NCBI GenBank assembly: GCA_025618425.1
Contig: CM046842.1
Location: 28,235,668 to 28,299,667 of the forward strand
Source of the DNA: Heliocidaris tuberculata
Taxonomy: Eukaryota > Echinodermata > Echinoidea > Camarodonta > Echinometridae
Direction of reading: 5' to 3'
DNA length: 64,000 bases
In this document: positions 11,262 through 23,200 of the stretch, piece by piece
Position numbering within the stretch: the first letter of the stretch is position 1
Layout of the letters: each line of letters begins with the position of its first letter
Position numbers and translations under genes: made by a program
The notes under the pieces: model-generated
Database searches by the model: none
What the model was told of the DNA's origin: nothing
Seen by the model: only the letters and a program-made list of their open reading frames with translations

Positions 11262-11271
11262 TGCGCATGCG
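11262..11271. promoter_or_regulatory. NRF1-type palindrome upstream of distal exon 1
   Basis: TGCGCATGCG is a palindrome matching the NRF1 core binding motif. It sits about 110 bp 5' of the gene A distal start codon on the minus strand, a usual promoter distance. No convincing TATA box is seen. Confidence 0.4.
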
Positions 11272-11824
11272 TAATTAAACAGCTTGTCTAGGCCCTTTCC
11301 CCGAATCCCCAAGCCCCCTTTGAAGCATTTTATATATATATTTTTTTTGTTTTGTTTGTTTTCTACCCCCCCCCCCCCCCGGTATATCTATGTTAACAAC
11401 TTTCGTTGGGCTGTTGCCTTTAAAACTCTTCTAGTACCTTCCCCCTTGTCGTATGTGTTTCTCTGCTTTAACAGCAGTCAGCTTTTTCTCTTACATGTAC
11501 GCCCTCCCTCTCATTCTCTCCCTTTCTCTCTAGTTCTCTCGTACGTCTTTCTTTCTCTGAACTTATCTCTCTTCCTTTCTCTCTTTCAAAGTCAGTCACT
11601 CTTTATAGAAAAGAAAGAATTTCCAAATTGATGCTGGCCCCCCTTAACTTCTCACTTTTTGTCTATCTACCTACTGGTGTATATTACTGTCTGTCCTCCA
11701 CCCTCTCTCTTCTCATCTTCTTCAGCATTGCATATCCTCTTCTCTGCCATCCAACCACCTCTTTATCCATGAATAATTCAAAAGAAGAAGAACAAGAAGA
11801 ATATATATATATCGAACAAGGCCA

Positions 11825-12840
11825 TAGCATCATGTATAATGGACCATGTATTCTGCCTTGGTAAAATGTATGCAATAACATAATTATACTTGATGTAAAG
11901 GCCCATGAATAATGTCATCTTTCAGCAGCTGTGGAGATATATTCCTAACTTCATGAATATTGAAAGGATGGAGAAAGCAATAGTGAAATTCCTAGTTTGA
12001 ACAATTACCATAATAGTTAACCTCAAAACTACCTATATTAAAAATGATAACACCCTCTGCTAGGCATATAATACAACATCATCGAGCGAAATGATTATAG
12101 CATTATGAATATTTGTCCCCATTCCCCCCCCCCCCCCTTTCTTTGTAATGTAATCATCACCTTAGGGAGAAAAAAAAATATCGGACTTCAATGGCTAAAA
12201 CCCAAATGAACTCAATTTCAGTAATTGCATCGCGGAAATCGTGTCAGCCACCTATCAAAAGGCCTGAAATACAAAATGATCAAGCAAGATAATGAAAGCA
12301 TTATCAATATTAGTCCCAGTTCTGTTTTATAGAGGATGCATACGGAAATGAAATGACTGGAAAAGTTATCAATTGTGGAGCGCCAGGAGTGTCAAGTCTG
12401 ACAGACATGTGCGCTATACAAAAACCCACTATTACTATTATTATTTCCTTATTTTGACAAATGTATTCATTACCATTTTTTTTTTTTTTTTAGATAGTCA
12501 CCCCATTTTACCCATAAATTTGACCCCTTAAAGTTACTTAAACCATCAGAGTCATTGACAAAAAAGGTTGCCAGCCTGACCATAGCTGTCAAATTCAGCC
12601 TCCAGAGCCTTGAAACAGACCCCAAAGTAGGGTCGATCTCACCCCATCTCCTCCATGCACCAAACTTTGTCAGTAGAAAGTAATAGGACATTACAAAACA
12701 CAAAGAAAAACTGACAAAAATTTCAGTCGGGATGGGGTGTCAGACGGCCCCTAAGAAATTGATGTGAAAATTTTCCCAGGGACCAAATTTAGTCAGAAGG
12801 AAAAGATAAGGATGTACATTACAAAAAATACAAAAGAACA
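11825..12840. repeat. ~1 kb tandem duplication, unit 1
   Basis: Starts with 'gaacaaggccatagcatcatgtataatgg' (first 20 nt shown by its position 11816-11845) and matches 12838 onward in direct orientation. It includes an R1 copy (12493-12760) and ends in 'agtcgggatggggtgtcaga'-like sequence. Confidence 0.7.
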
Positions 12841-14075
12841 AGGCATAGCATCATGTATAATGGTCCATGTATTCTGCCTTGGTAAAATATATACAATAAC
12901 ATAATTATACTTGATGTCAGGCCCATGGATAATGTCATCTTTCAGCAGCAGTGGAGATATATTCCTAACTTCATAAATATTGAAAGGTTGGAGAAAGCAA
13001 TAGTGAAATTCCTACTTTGAACAATTATCATGATAGTTAAACTCGAAACTACATACATGTAATTCATTTTAGTGATGGCAGTGTGGAAAAAATAATAACA
13101 CCCTCTTCTAGGCATGTAATACAATATCATCGAGCGAGATGATAATAGCTTGTGAATATTTGTCCCCATCCCCCCCCCCTTTTTTTAGGCAAATGTAATC
13201 ATTACCTTTAGAAAAATGTCGAAGAAATATCTCGTGAGATACCTTTTTTATCATGAATAACTTTAATGGTTAAACCCAGAAAAGGTAAATGAACTCAATT
13301 TCGGTAATTGCATCGCAGAAATCGTGTCAGACACCTATTAAATGGTCTGAAATACAAAATGATCAAGCAAGGTAAAGAAAGCATTATCAATATCATCCCA
13401 ATTCTGTTTCCTAGAGGATGTATAAGAAAATGAAATGACAGGGATAGTCATCAGATCTATCTCCTTATTTTCACAAATATATTCATTACTTTTTTTTAGA
13501 AAATGTCGTGGAAACGATCCATGCCAGCACACTTTTATCATTAATCTTTTAATGGTTAACCCTTAGTGTATCCTGTAAATACCATACATGATGAAAGCAA
13601 TTAGTCTCCACTCTGCCCGGTTTATTGTTTGTCAAGTTGGGGGGGGGGGGGGGATGAGAAACACCTCGAAAGTAACACTTGTTAGTAATAGGCCAGGAGC
13701 CTTTCCCGAAATAGTCACTCTATTTTACCCATAAGATTTGACCCCTTAAAGCTACTTAAACCACCCGAGTTATTGAAAACAAGGGTTGTCAGCCTGACCA
13801 TAGCTGTCGAATTCAGCCTCCACAGCCTTGAAACAGACCTCAAAGTAGGGTCGATTTCATCCCATCTCCCCCATGCACCAAACTTTGTCAGCAGAAAGTA
13901 ATAGGACATTACAAAACGCAAACAAAAACTGACAAAGATTTCAGTCGGGATGAGGTGTCAGATGGCCCCTAAAAAAATTGATGTGAAATTTTTCTCAGGG
14001 ACCAAATTTAGTCAGAAGGAAGAGGAATGGATGTACATTATAACAAATTTAAAAACTTACAAAATTGTCCATCGG
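12841..14075. repeat. ~1 kb tandem duplication, unit 2
   Basis: Direct copy of 11825-12840 with indels: the same order of a catcatgtataatgg start, a 'gatcaagcaag' block (12277/13359), an R1 copy (13702) and a 'cagggaccaaatttagtcag' end (12779/13996). No gene is seen in either unit. Confidence 0.7.
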
Positions 14076-15479
14076 GAAGGAGGTGTGAAACCCCCTGAAA
14101 CAAAAACACCAAAGTGCTTATCGACAAAGCTTTGCCCCCTACGATGCTCTGCATGTAAATAAAAGGCATTTTCTGTATTCTTCTGACTTTGATAAGTCAG
14201 AAGTGTTTAATTAAATTTAATAAAAATCTACATATTAACATAATTTTCAGTATCATAATTTTCTTGAGGTATAATTTGATGTCAGTTGGTCATTTTATTA
14301 AGTTATTAAATTAAAAAAAATATATATATATTGCTATGTAAAAAGTAGCCAAAAAAGATTATTATACAGGGGCCGCGGAGCATAATTGAAAGTAGGGGGG
14401 GGGGGCTGATCTGATTTCACTCATTAATGACAATTTCGAGACTTTTTCCGAGATTTTTTTAACGTGTCTACTTCAAAAAGTGGGGGTGGGGGCTGCAACC
14501 CCCAGCCTCCCCCGGTTCCGCGGCCCATGTTATAGTAATATTATAGGAAAGCAAAATAATGAAACTTCGAATATCTGATGAGAGTATTACTTATTTTATT
14601 GTAGAATATCACAGCAATCTGAAACAAATGACTTGATAAACTGTTTTATACATACCGAGGAGAAGATATGAACGTCAAACTGAATATAAACACAACACAA
14701 AAAGTAAGTTCCCCTGAACCACTCGTCATAATTTCTGAACCGAAAAGTTAACGAAAAAGGACTGTGCCTGTGGTACTTGTGTAAGTTTTATGTGAAAATG
14801 AGAGGTTACCGACAAGTCATGCTTGAATGAGCACACTTTAATGAAAAAAAATTAAAAACCGACCACATTTAAAAATCCCAAGAAGGTCATTTCTCCAGTG
14901 TACAGGGAGCCAGGTCAAATTCATGGCTGTCGGCGCTGTGTGTATACATTTGACTGGTATACATTTGACTGGTTATTGACCTCCTGACACCCTACTGACC
15001 TTGGATCCATTATTCCATGGTTGACTGAGCACAAGTTAAAGGAAGCCATAACAAGACTCAAATGTTTCTGAAGTAGTGACATTAGTACAATTTCAATAGA
15101 GAAACGGGTTCCTTAACCTTGTAATATGACATCCTTACAGAAACATTTAAGTCACGAACAATAAAGGAAACTATATTGAATACAGCACCATATCAAGTAT
15201 ATGGAATTGACCTCGATAAGCATTATGTTATTTTGTTGGTCTCTTTTATTATTAAAATATGTCAATAAATATTGTATATCTGTTTGTTGTATCTTTGTGA
15301 CATGGATTTTGGTAAAGAATGATCACAGCAAATCAAATCCATTCAAATCAAGTATAATATGTACACGAAACCCATATGATTACTCAAAAAGAAAGCTAAT
15401 ATGAACCAGGCTTAACATTTTGTCACTTACTTGTTGTCCTTTAATTAACAATATTAGGTGGATGGGTAATCCATTATTA
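14076..15479. other. Spacer before copy B, no gene recognised
   Basis: Contains short AT runs and, near 14370-14525, a G/C-tract element whose edges read 'ggggccgcgg' and 'ccgcggccc', possibly a small inverted-repeat element. From about 15420 it is probably already part of the duplicated segment whose partner lies left of the window. Confidence 0.35.
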
Positions 15480-16233
15480 CCCCTTCAGAAAAATTCCAAT
15501 TCTGTACGTTGTATCTGGACTAGAGGTATCTATTTCGTCTTCTTTGAACAGAGACGTAAATTTCTTTTGTGGAATTTATTCCCCATGAAGCATCTTGCAT
15601 GTCAAATCTAGTTTTGGAAAAAAAAATCTCTTGAAATTTAACTTTGATTTATCTATAAATTTGGTTGCCTAGAAAAGCGAGATAATTTTGTTTCAGTTGA
15701 GGTTATGTTTTAAGCCCTACATGTAGTATCCTATTTAGTTTAAAACTACAGCTTTCATTATGTATTGTTTACCTTATCTAATTACATCTTGACGTCTTTG
15801 TGATTTTGATTGTATTCTCTAAACCCCGAAATGGGATCGAAAGAGTCAAATTTCAATTCAGTGTAAACGAAGTTCAGGTAAAGAAGGGTTAATTTATGCA
15901 TAGATATTTTTTTTAAAGTGACAGCCGCCCCTCCCCTCCAAAAAAAAAAAAAAAAATTATTTTATTTTATTTTTTTGGCCGTATGAGCATTACATGCAGA
16001 ATTTTGTTGTTCTTTCTTTCAGCCTATTAAGTGCACTTAAGTAAGGTAAAATGCATGTAGTCGAAGATGTAAACAAATTTAATTCTTGAAGGAACGTCAA
16101 AAGATCTTAATTTTTCTTGATTATTATATTACTACTGCCGTTCATACAAAGGTTGGCGATTCTCCATTCCCTACATAGAAACAAAACACCCCTCCCCCCC
16201 AATATAATACAAATAAATATATAGTTCCCTACA

Positions 16234-16536
16234 TTACTGTTTCTCGTAATATTTACAACCCTTAATACGGACAAAGTCAGTTGGGTTGACATTGTCCTTC
16301 ATCTGGTCATTCAGATCACAGACGCCATTGCCGACGTTGAAGGAAACACATCCATCGTGCATGTTACATTCAGATGCGCACTCAACCAGGGAAAGGTCTC
16401 GTTTGGTTTTTGTCACATGGTTCTGTAGACACCAGCCCTCTATGTTTCTCCCGTTCGTTTGCGCCAGGCGAAAGAGGGCAGTCGTTTGCCGAGCAATGCG
16501 TGGTGTAGGCGTAGGAGGAGAAGTTGTAGTTGGAGC
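16234..16536 (-). CDS. Gene B exon 6: PAN/apple domain and stop
   Basis: 303 nt, acceptor CATTACAG, phase 0, 100 codons and stop. Six PAN cysteines are present and the Thr/Pro leader is identical to gene A. The two substitutions relative to A are near the C terminus. This near-identity contrasts with the neighbouring lectin exon. Confidence 0.85.
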   Translation of the reverse strand, partial: APTTTSPPTPTPRIARQTTALFRLAQTNGRNIEGWCLQNHVTKTKRDLSLVECASECNMHDGCVSFNVGNGVCDLNDQMKDNVNPTDFVRIKGCKYYEKQ

Positions 16537-19500
16537 CTGTAATGTCAAAGAAAATACATGTTAAAAAAAACTTATTTCATTGCTACAAACACTTTACAAC
16601 TCCCTGTAAACCTTCATATATTGTCATTTAAAAATAATACAATTTCAAGTATGCTATATGATGACTGTGCATGAAGCACTTAGTATTTTCAAAAGCATTG
16701 TTGGAACTTTTAAATTCACTCAACACGATCACAGCGACTTTAGAAAAATCAACCTACAATTTCAATAGCCTTGCCCATCACCTCTTGAAATGTAAAGAGT
16801 AACAACGTCTTTATATGTCCCGAAATAGTCACCCCATTTCCCCCATAAGATTTGACCCCTTAAAGTTACTTAGATCATCTAAGTCATTAGTCACTTAGTC
16901 ATTAGTCAGGTTTACGCGAATGGAGCTAAATTTTAAGTTTCGCTTGTAGTTTCAAAACTTGAAGTTAACTTGTAGTTATCTCTTAGTTTCAGACCGTATG
17001 AACGTAGTTTCAAAACGATCAGTTTACTTGTAGTCCTAGAACGCAAGCGAGCTCGTGGTTAACGCCGAAACCACGAGCAGCGAGGGGTCCTTCGTCGCAG
17101 TTTCGGATCATGTGGACATAATAAACTTTAAGTTATGCAAGCTCGTAGTTAACTATGACTTCATGGTATCTTTCAATGATTTTGGGATGAGCAATATGAT
17201 TTCCTTTTCTTATTTTACGTAAATACAGTTTTAATGAAAGTACAATGTACCTTCTGAAATAAAAAATAAATTGTTAGAATTTTAAAAATAATATCTATGG
17301 CAAAAATAGTCAGTTTTGACTAATTGCCAAATAACAACAATAACTGTGACCAGTTCGCTTCGCGCCAATACATAACGGCCTCTTGCGCTTCAGTGTACCC
17401 TAAAACGCTGGACTACGCGGCGCCCTAAGATTCGGCTATATCCCTGACTGATAACTATGAACACACGATCATTCTGTATGTGTACCTTACACACACGCAG
17501 TAGTATCTACTTCCGATGATCGCTCGGCTTGTAGTTTCAGAACAACTAGCATCGTTGTTTCGGGACCGTGTGAACCCTCGTCGTGGTTACTGAGTCATTG
17601 TTTCGTAAACTTAAAATTTCGTATTAAAAAGTCCCGTATGAACGTAGCTATTAACATAAAGGTTGTTAGCCTGACCGTAGCCGTCGGATTTAGTCCCCCC
17701 CCCCCTCCCTCAGATGTAGTAATATTGATCATATGGGCCCATATTCGCAAAGGGGGGGGGGGGGGGCTGACGTCTTTTACCGGAATCAACTTTTCAATTT
17801 CTATTTTTTTTAAATTTATTATTTTTTTTTTTTTTTTACTTTTCGGAATGACAATATGTACATAATTCAGAATATCCGGGGGCCGGGGTGGAGCTGCAGC
17901 CCATTGCCAAACACTGATGTCATGCTGGATCGTACAGGTGGTCATAAAGACGTGTTACTATTTATAAGCTATGATAATTCTTTAGGATCCTCACATATAC
18001 CCCTTCCCGCCCCCCCCCCCCCCAGTGGTATCGATATATCTCGATACTTTCTACATACGTATCATACATTACATTTAACTTGAGTTATTACCCATAATCT
18101 TTTGTAACCGTCTCATATGATTTTAAAATCTATTCAAAAATTGTGATGTATATGTAGAACAAATAAACCTCAAACATGGATACAAACATCCCTATTTCCG
18201 ACAGGATTAATTTAGAGCAAAATAGGAAGCTATGCTTTATTTTTCAATTGCCATAAACAAATATTCACACTAAAGTACTAAGGTACAAAACTTTGGATCA
18301 AAAGGTGTATGAGATGGGGATGGTGAGGTAAAAACCTACAATGTCACATTTCAGTTACTAATTTTCGATTAGAAAAAAAAAAAAAATCATGAACAACACC
18401 ACGACAATACTGATTACACCCAATAGTATATTCTCCGGAGGGAAATACAAAACTCACTTTAGTCGTCGGAGGTTGTGTTGGTTTTAGAATACCTTTAAAT
18501 ACAATTTTAAAATGAGAGAAACACAGTGAAAGCAATTAAAAAAAATTATAAACACAGTGAAAGAGTTTAAAGTTGAAACGTTATACAATAATCACTTCCT
18601 ACAAGGAAAATGTCACTAGATGGCATCAGAGTACATTCCTTAGTATGTCAATGGTATCAACAACAAAAAATACCCCGAACATAAAACTACAGTTTAACGT
18701 ATAAGCAACTCACTTTTGACCAAGATGACGCTTAACCCAATCTGCATCTCAAAGGCTCCATTGTTATGTGTCTATCGTGTCTTCCTCTTAACCCGTTGAC
18801 GACTGAATTATCTCATTCCCATAGGCTTAACACAGGAACCGTCCGGTTCCCGTAGGTAATGGGTTAATACAAAGAGAATGTGTTTTTTTCCCCCATTATT
18901 TATTCATTATTCATATTTTTTAGCTGTAAAGATATATCACTGGCCTTGCAATATAACTTTACGTTTTAACTGAAGACTTACAATTTATAGTGAACTTTTA
19001 TTCAAAAAACTCAAACCAGTGGAGAAGTGCAAAGGAGTTAATGTTATGATACGGAGCCCCCCCCCCCCTCCTCTCCCTCAACCACATAATTTTGAAAATA
19101 ACAATGGTATTTTGATGAAGAAATAACCTTTTTACCACAGTCAAGTGCCTTATTTTGTCTCACTTGGAAAAGTTGGAAACTGGAAAATTTACCCATAGGC
19201 AAGAGAAGTTTGCGAAATATAACATCATTTATTGAAATCGCCCAAGGACAAGAACGCGACCGCTGACTTACATTCGTAGAGAGCATAAACGTAGCTGCGT
19301 TCGCTTATATCTTTACACACTCCATACTCTCCGCAGGAACCGCGGATAATACACTCTGTTTCATTCGCGCAGAGGTCCTGATACCACGACGTCTCATCTT
19401 CGCCACACTGGTCTTCCCGGGCGGTGTCATAATCATCACAAGTAGGAACCCCCACACAAGCTGCTTTAATGATTTCAACCGCATATCCTTCAGGACACTC

Positions 19501-20250
19501 AGCGGACACGGAGGTGTAATATTGTCCTGGATGGCAATAATGAACTATAGGGGGGAAACCGCAAAATTGAATTAAGTGTTTGAAGCTGAACCTGGACTGA
19601 TCTACATTCAATATGGATTTAAAGGGGGGGGGGGTGTGGTTGAGTTCTAGTAAAACTGAAAGTAATTTCGAAAATTTACTCATTCTTTTTTGTTACTTTA
19701 GAACAATATCATAGAAGAAAGAGATCGCTTTTTAATTGCCCTCATATTTTAAATATGAAAAGAAACAGCTGAAATGCCACATGGGTGTGTCGTCCCATAT
19801 ACACATATCTGTGTGCAGTGTATATGAGTTTCAGCAACATTGAGTTAATTTCTTTTCATTTAGCTAATTCCAAAACCTCATAGTAAACACAAATTATCAT
19901 GTACTACATAATCACCCTTTCACAGTAGCCCGCAAACATTTTGTTTTCTTAATTATAATCGCTTGACAAGAACAAAAATCTATATTTAATGAATCTGTGT
20001 TATCAGGCACCTCTATATGAACATGTAAAATGAGTATTTTATCCCATACTGTAAAACGGGAGATAAGATATAAGCGTTATATTTAGATTATGGTGGAAAA
20101 TTTTGTCAAGTTATGAAATAAAATAAAGTGGAACCATCCTAGTAGACTGAAAGCCCCAAAGTACCACATTTATAAAAGGTTCACTAGACCGATAGCCCAC
20201 GAGACCTACAAAATCAAAGAAATGCAATATAAAATATGGAAACGAAGAAA

Positions 20251-20289
<39 letters not shown>

Positions 20290-23200
20290 ACCACAACGAA
20301 GGCCCATGAAACCGAAAGGGTAAAGGAATACATAAGGGAAGATCATAAAATGCCGATCTCGTGGGTTGTCAGTCTAGTGAATTTGTCAGAAGGCTGGCGG
20401 GATTGACATTCTTGATCTGTGGGGTGTAGGTCTCGTAAGCTGTAGCCCCCAAAAATCTTAAAGTTTAAAGGAAACTTGACTTAAAACGTATCCTCAAAAT
20501 AGACTCACCGCGTAGGGTTGTACTTCTTTTCTGGGGAGACACCATGAAGAGAATGCAAATAAAGACAAAGTGTTTTATACATGTATCTCATTCATATGTA
20601 CGAAACCAACAACTAAAATGCAAAGATGTCATTCAAGACAAAAAGCTTCATAAAGTTTAAAAATGATTTGAATTAAAAAATAAATCGATCACACATTTTA
20701 AGCTAAATTATTATAGCTGTGCTAAGATTTGGAGTAATACAGTAAAACATATTGTACGAAATTCTAGTCTGAAACAGGGATAGGTGTCATTCGAAGAGCA
20801 TTTAGAATTGTAGAAGCTACAACTTGCTAACAAGAGTTTGAATAAAACAACACAAATATTCGAAGTATCATCTTTTTTCAACTTTAGATTTGTTTGCTTC
20901 TTTTCTTTTGGTCTATGCTAAATTACCACTTCATACCTGGCGATTGGAATGCTGGAACATTGGACTGAAGTTCGGATTCTCACAGGTATCCTTAGGGATC
21001 GACAATGAACCTGAAGCTGTAATGAAAGGTAGGGGTATAATGATTTGACTTAAAATCCATTTCTCGTGACTTAACAGCGAATGGATTGTATATCTTTTTG
21101 TGGTTTCAGTGGGCTAATATGCATACGATGCGTCGATCCTTGGTAGACATTGTATAATGAAATATTCGTGTTGTCCCGGGATGTAGATATCCCCCCTCTC
21201 CCCTTCCACAGGGTTCTCTATTTACAAAAAAAAACAAATTCAACAAATGCAAATAATCATATACCTTCGTAATCAGGAGCGTGCAACAGAATGAGTAAAC
21301 AATGGCATAACAATGAACATCAATGAACATGTAGACATGAAGGGATGTAGACATGTCCCAGGTGAAAGGGTTTGAACACTTGAATGAAGGGGGAAAAAAT
21401 CATGGGTTCGAGCCACGGCACTCTTCCGATGCCCTTTGGTAGTTCATTAATTCCTGTACAATCATGACAATTGCCACCTTCGATCCAGGATTGGTATATT
21501 CGTGTGTGGTAGAAGCAAATTCCTTGAATCCTGAAGCTATACTGGAGTTCCATGTGCCACAGGCAATGGCTTTATACGAGAACTGACAATATGATTATGA
21601 TGGTGATGGTGGTGATGCTGATGCTGATGATGCTAGAGACGACGAGGAGGAGGATAATAACCTAAATATATCGAAGTTGATACTGCAAATAAATATCTTC
21701 AAGGAATTGATAAAGAAAAGCAATGAGATATGTCCTTTCAAACAAAATAACAACTCTTTGCTAAACGCATGAAATACTCTGATGAAGCAAGAAAGGAGAA
21801 GGGTCGTCACGAAGAAGAAACCCATCCGAATACAGTATGACTTTCAAAAAAGAGTCAAAGCTTTGGACATGAAGACAAATATTTCGAAATCTCAAACTGA
21901 CGTCCCTGATTGTAACTGTTTACGCGTGTAGCAAGAAACAGTCCATTGCCATCAAATAGTGCTTGACATCAGGAACTTTGTATATTACTGCCCCCCCCCA
22001 AAGGTCATATTCTGTTGTCATATTTCATATTTTTGGAATTTTCCCACTCTATGTCATTGTCAACAGTACAGGCAACGTAAATGAAACCGACTTTCGAAAG
22101 TCTACAATGTGGAGAGAATGTAAAAATAAATTGAGCAAAGTTGGTGGTGACAATTATTGTTTTATGATTTATATGTAGATTAAATGAAAACTGTTTCATT
22201 GGTTACATGTTGTTTTATCGAAGGTACATAATGCGGAAAGTTCGTAATTCTAAAGGTTCGTAATTTCGAAGTTCGTATTTCCGAAGATCAATTAGGGTTC
22301 ATAATTCCGAAATGAAATAGAACCCTGTATCGTTTCCAAAATTACAAACGTTTGGAATTAACACTATTCCATTCTCGGAATTATAAGCCCCCTCGTATGT
22401 AATAATAAACAAGTGGCTCCCAAATTTCGTTACTTTTTTCAAGAAGTGACGGATGAGCGCGCAACTAAAAGAAAGTTAGTTTTGAATAAATCGCTTTCAA
22501 AGTTTTAAAGCATAATCGCAACTTCTTTAACGTATAAAAGGAGAATAAATTTCATATCCTGTGATAAATCTCATTTCAATGTTTAGGTCTATGTTTAATC
22601 ATTTGCCTATTTGTTTATATTTTGGAGGAAAATAAGCTTTAAACAAAGCCGTGATTTCGTGAAAACACAAAATTCAAGGACGCAAAGTGACGGATTTTCA
22701 CGAAGTGACGGATCTCAGCCGTGTAAAACATATGGGCCTTGATCACCGCGATTTTAACCGTCATTTCGTGAAAACACATATCAATTCAAGGGCTCGCTCT
22801 CTTTTGTTTTCACGAAGTGACGGATCTCAGCCGCGCACGTAAAACATACGGGACGGCTGAAAGCCGTCACTTCGTGAAAACAGAAAATCCTTTTACGAGG
22901 TATTTTCTTCTTGACGTTATCGCCATAGTTACATAATTATACATTATTATGATCTGAAACTTTGTGAGGTTCAACATGTTAGTAAATGATATCCAAAAAT
23001 GCAACAACAACAAAAAATAATTTAAAAATGCGTTTTTCCTCATTACCGTCACTTCGTGAATACAGGGACGAATTTTCGCGAACAGTAAAAAAAAAAAAAA
23101 AAAAAAAAAAAACACCCCAAAACACATACAATAATTTGGAATTTAAAAGCATAATTGTTAGGACTTTGTTTTAGTTCATAATCTTAACTTCCAACAAGTT

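Larger units (their letters stand above)
15480..22365. repeat. Segmental duplication, copy B
   Basis: Direct copy of 1-7335. Sequence to the right of about 22.4 kb does not resemble that right of 7.34 kb, so the duplicated unit ends there or later rearrangement has erased the rest. Confidence 0.85.

Noticed and set aside
21360..21480. Continuation of exon 2a reading into ASEECRGSNP-like sequence in gene B, suggesting a C-type lectin-like exon.
   Set aside because: Gene A has a stop and an A/T tract there, the splice donor precedes it, and 'gggttcgagccacggcactc' resembles a tRNA-derived repeat end.
22440..23062. A CRISPR array, because of regularly recurring palindromic words.
   Set aside because: Repeats vary in orientation and spacing, there are no uniform spacers and no cas genes, and the sequence is eukaryotic.
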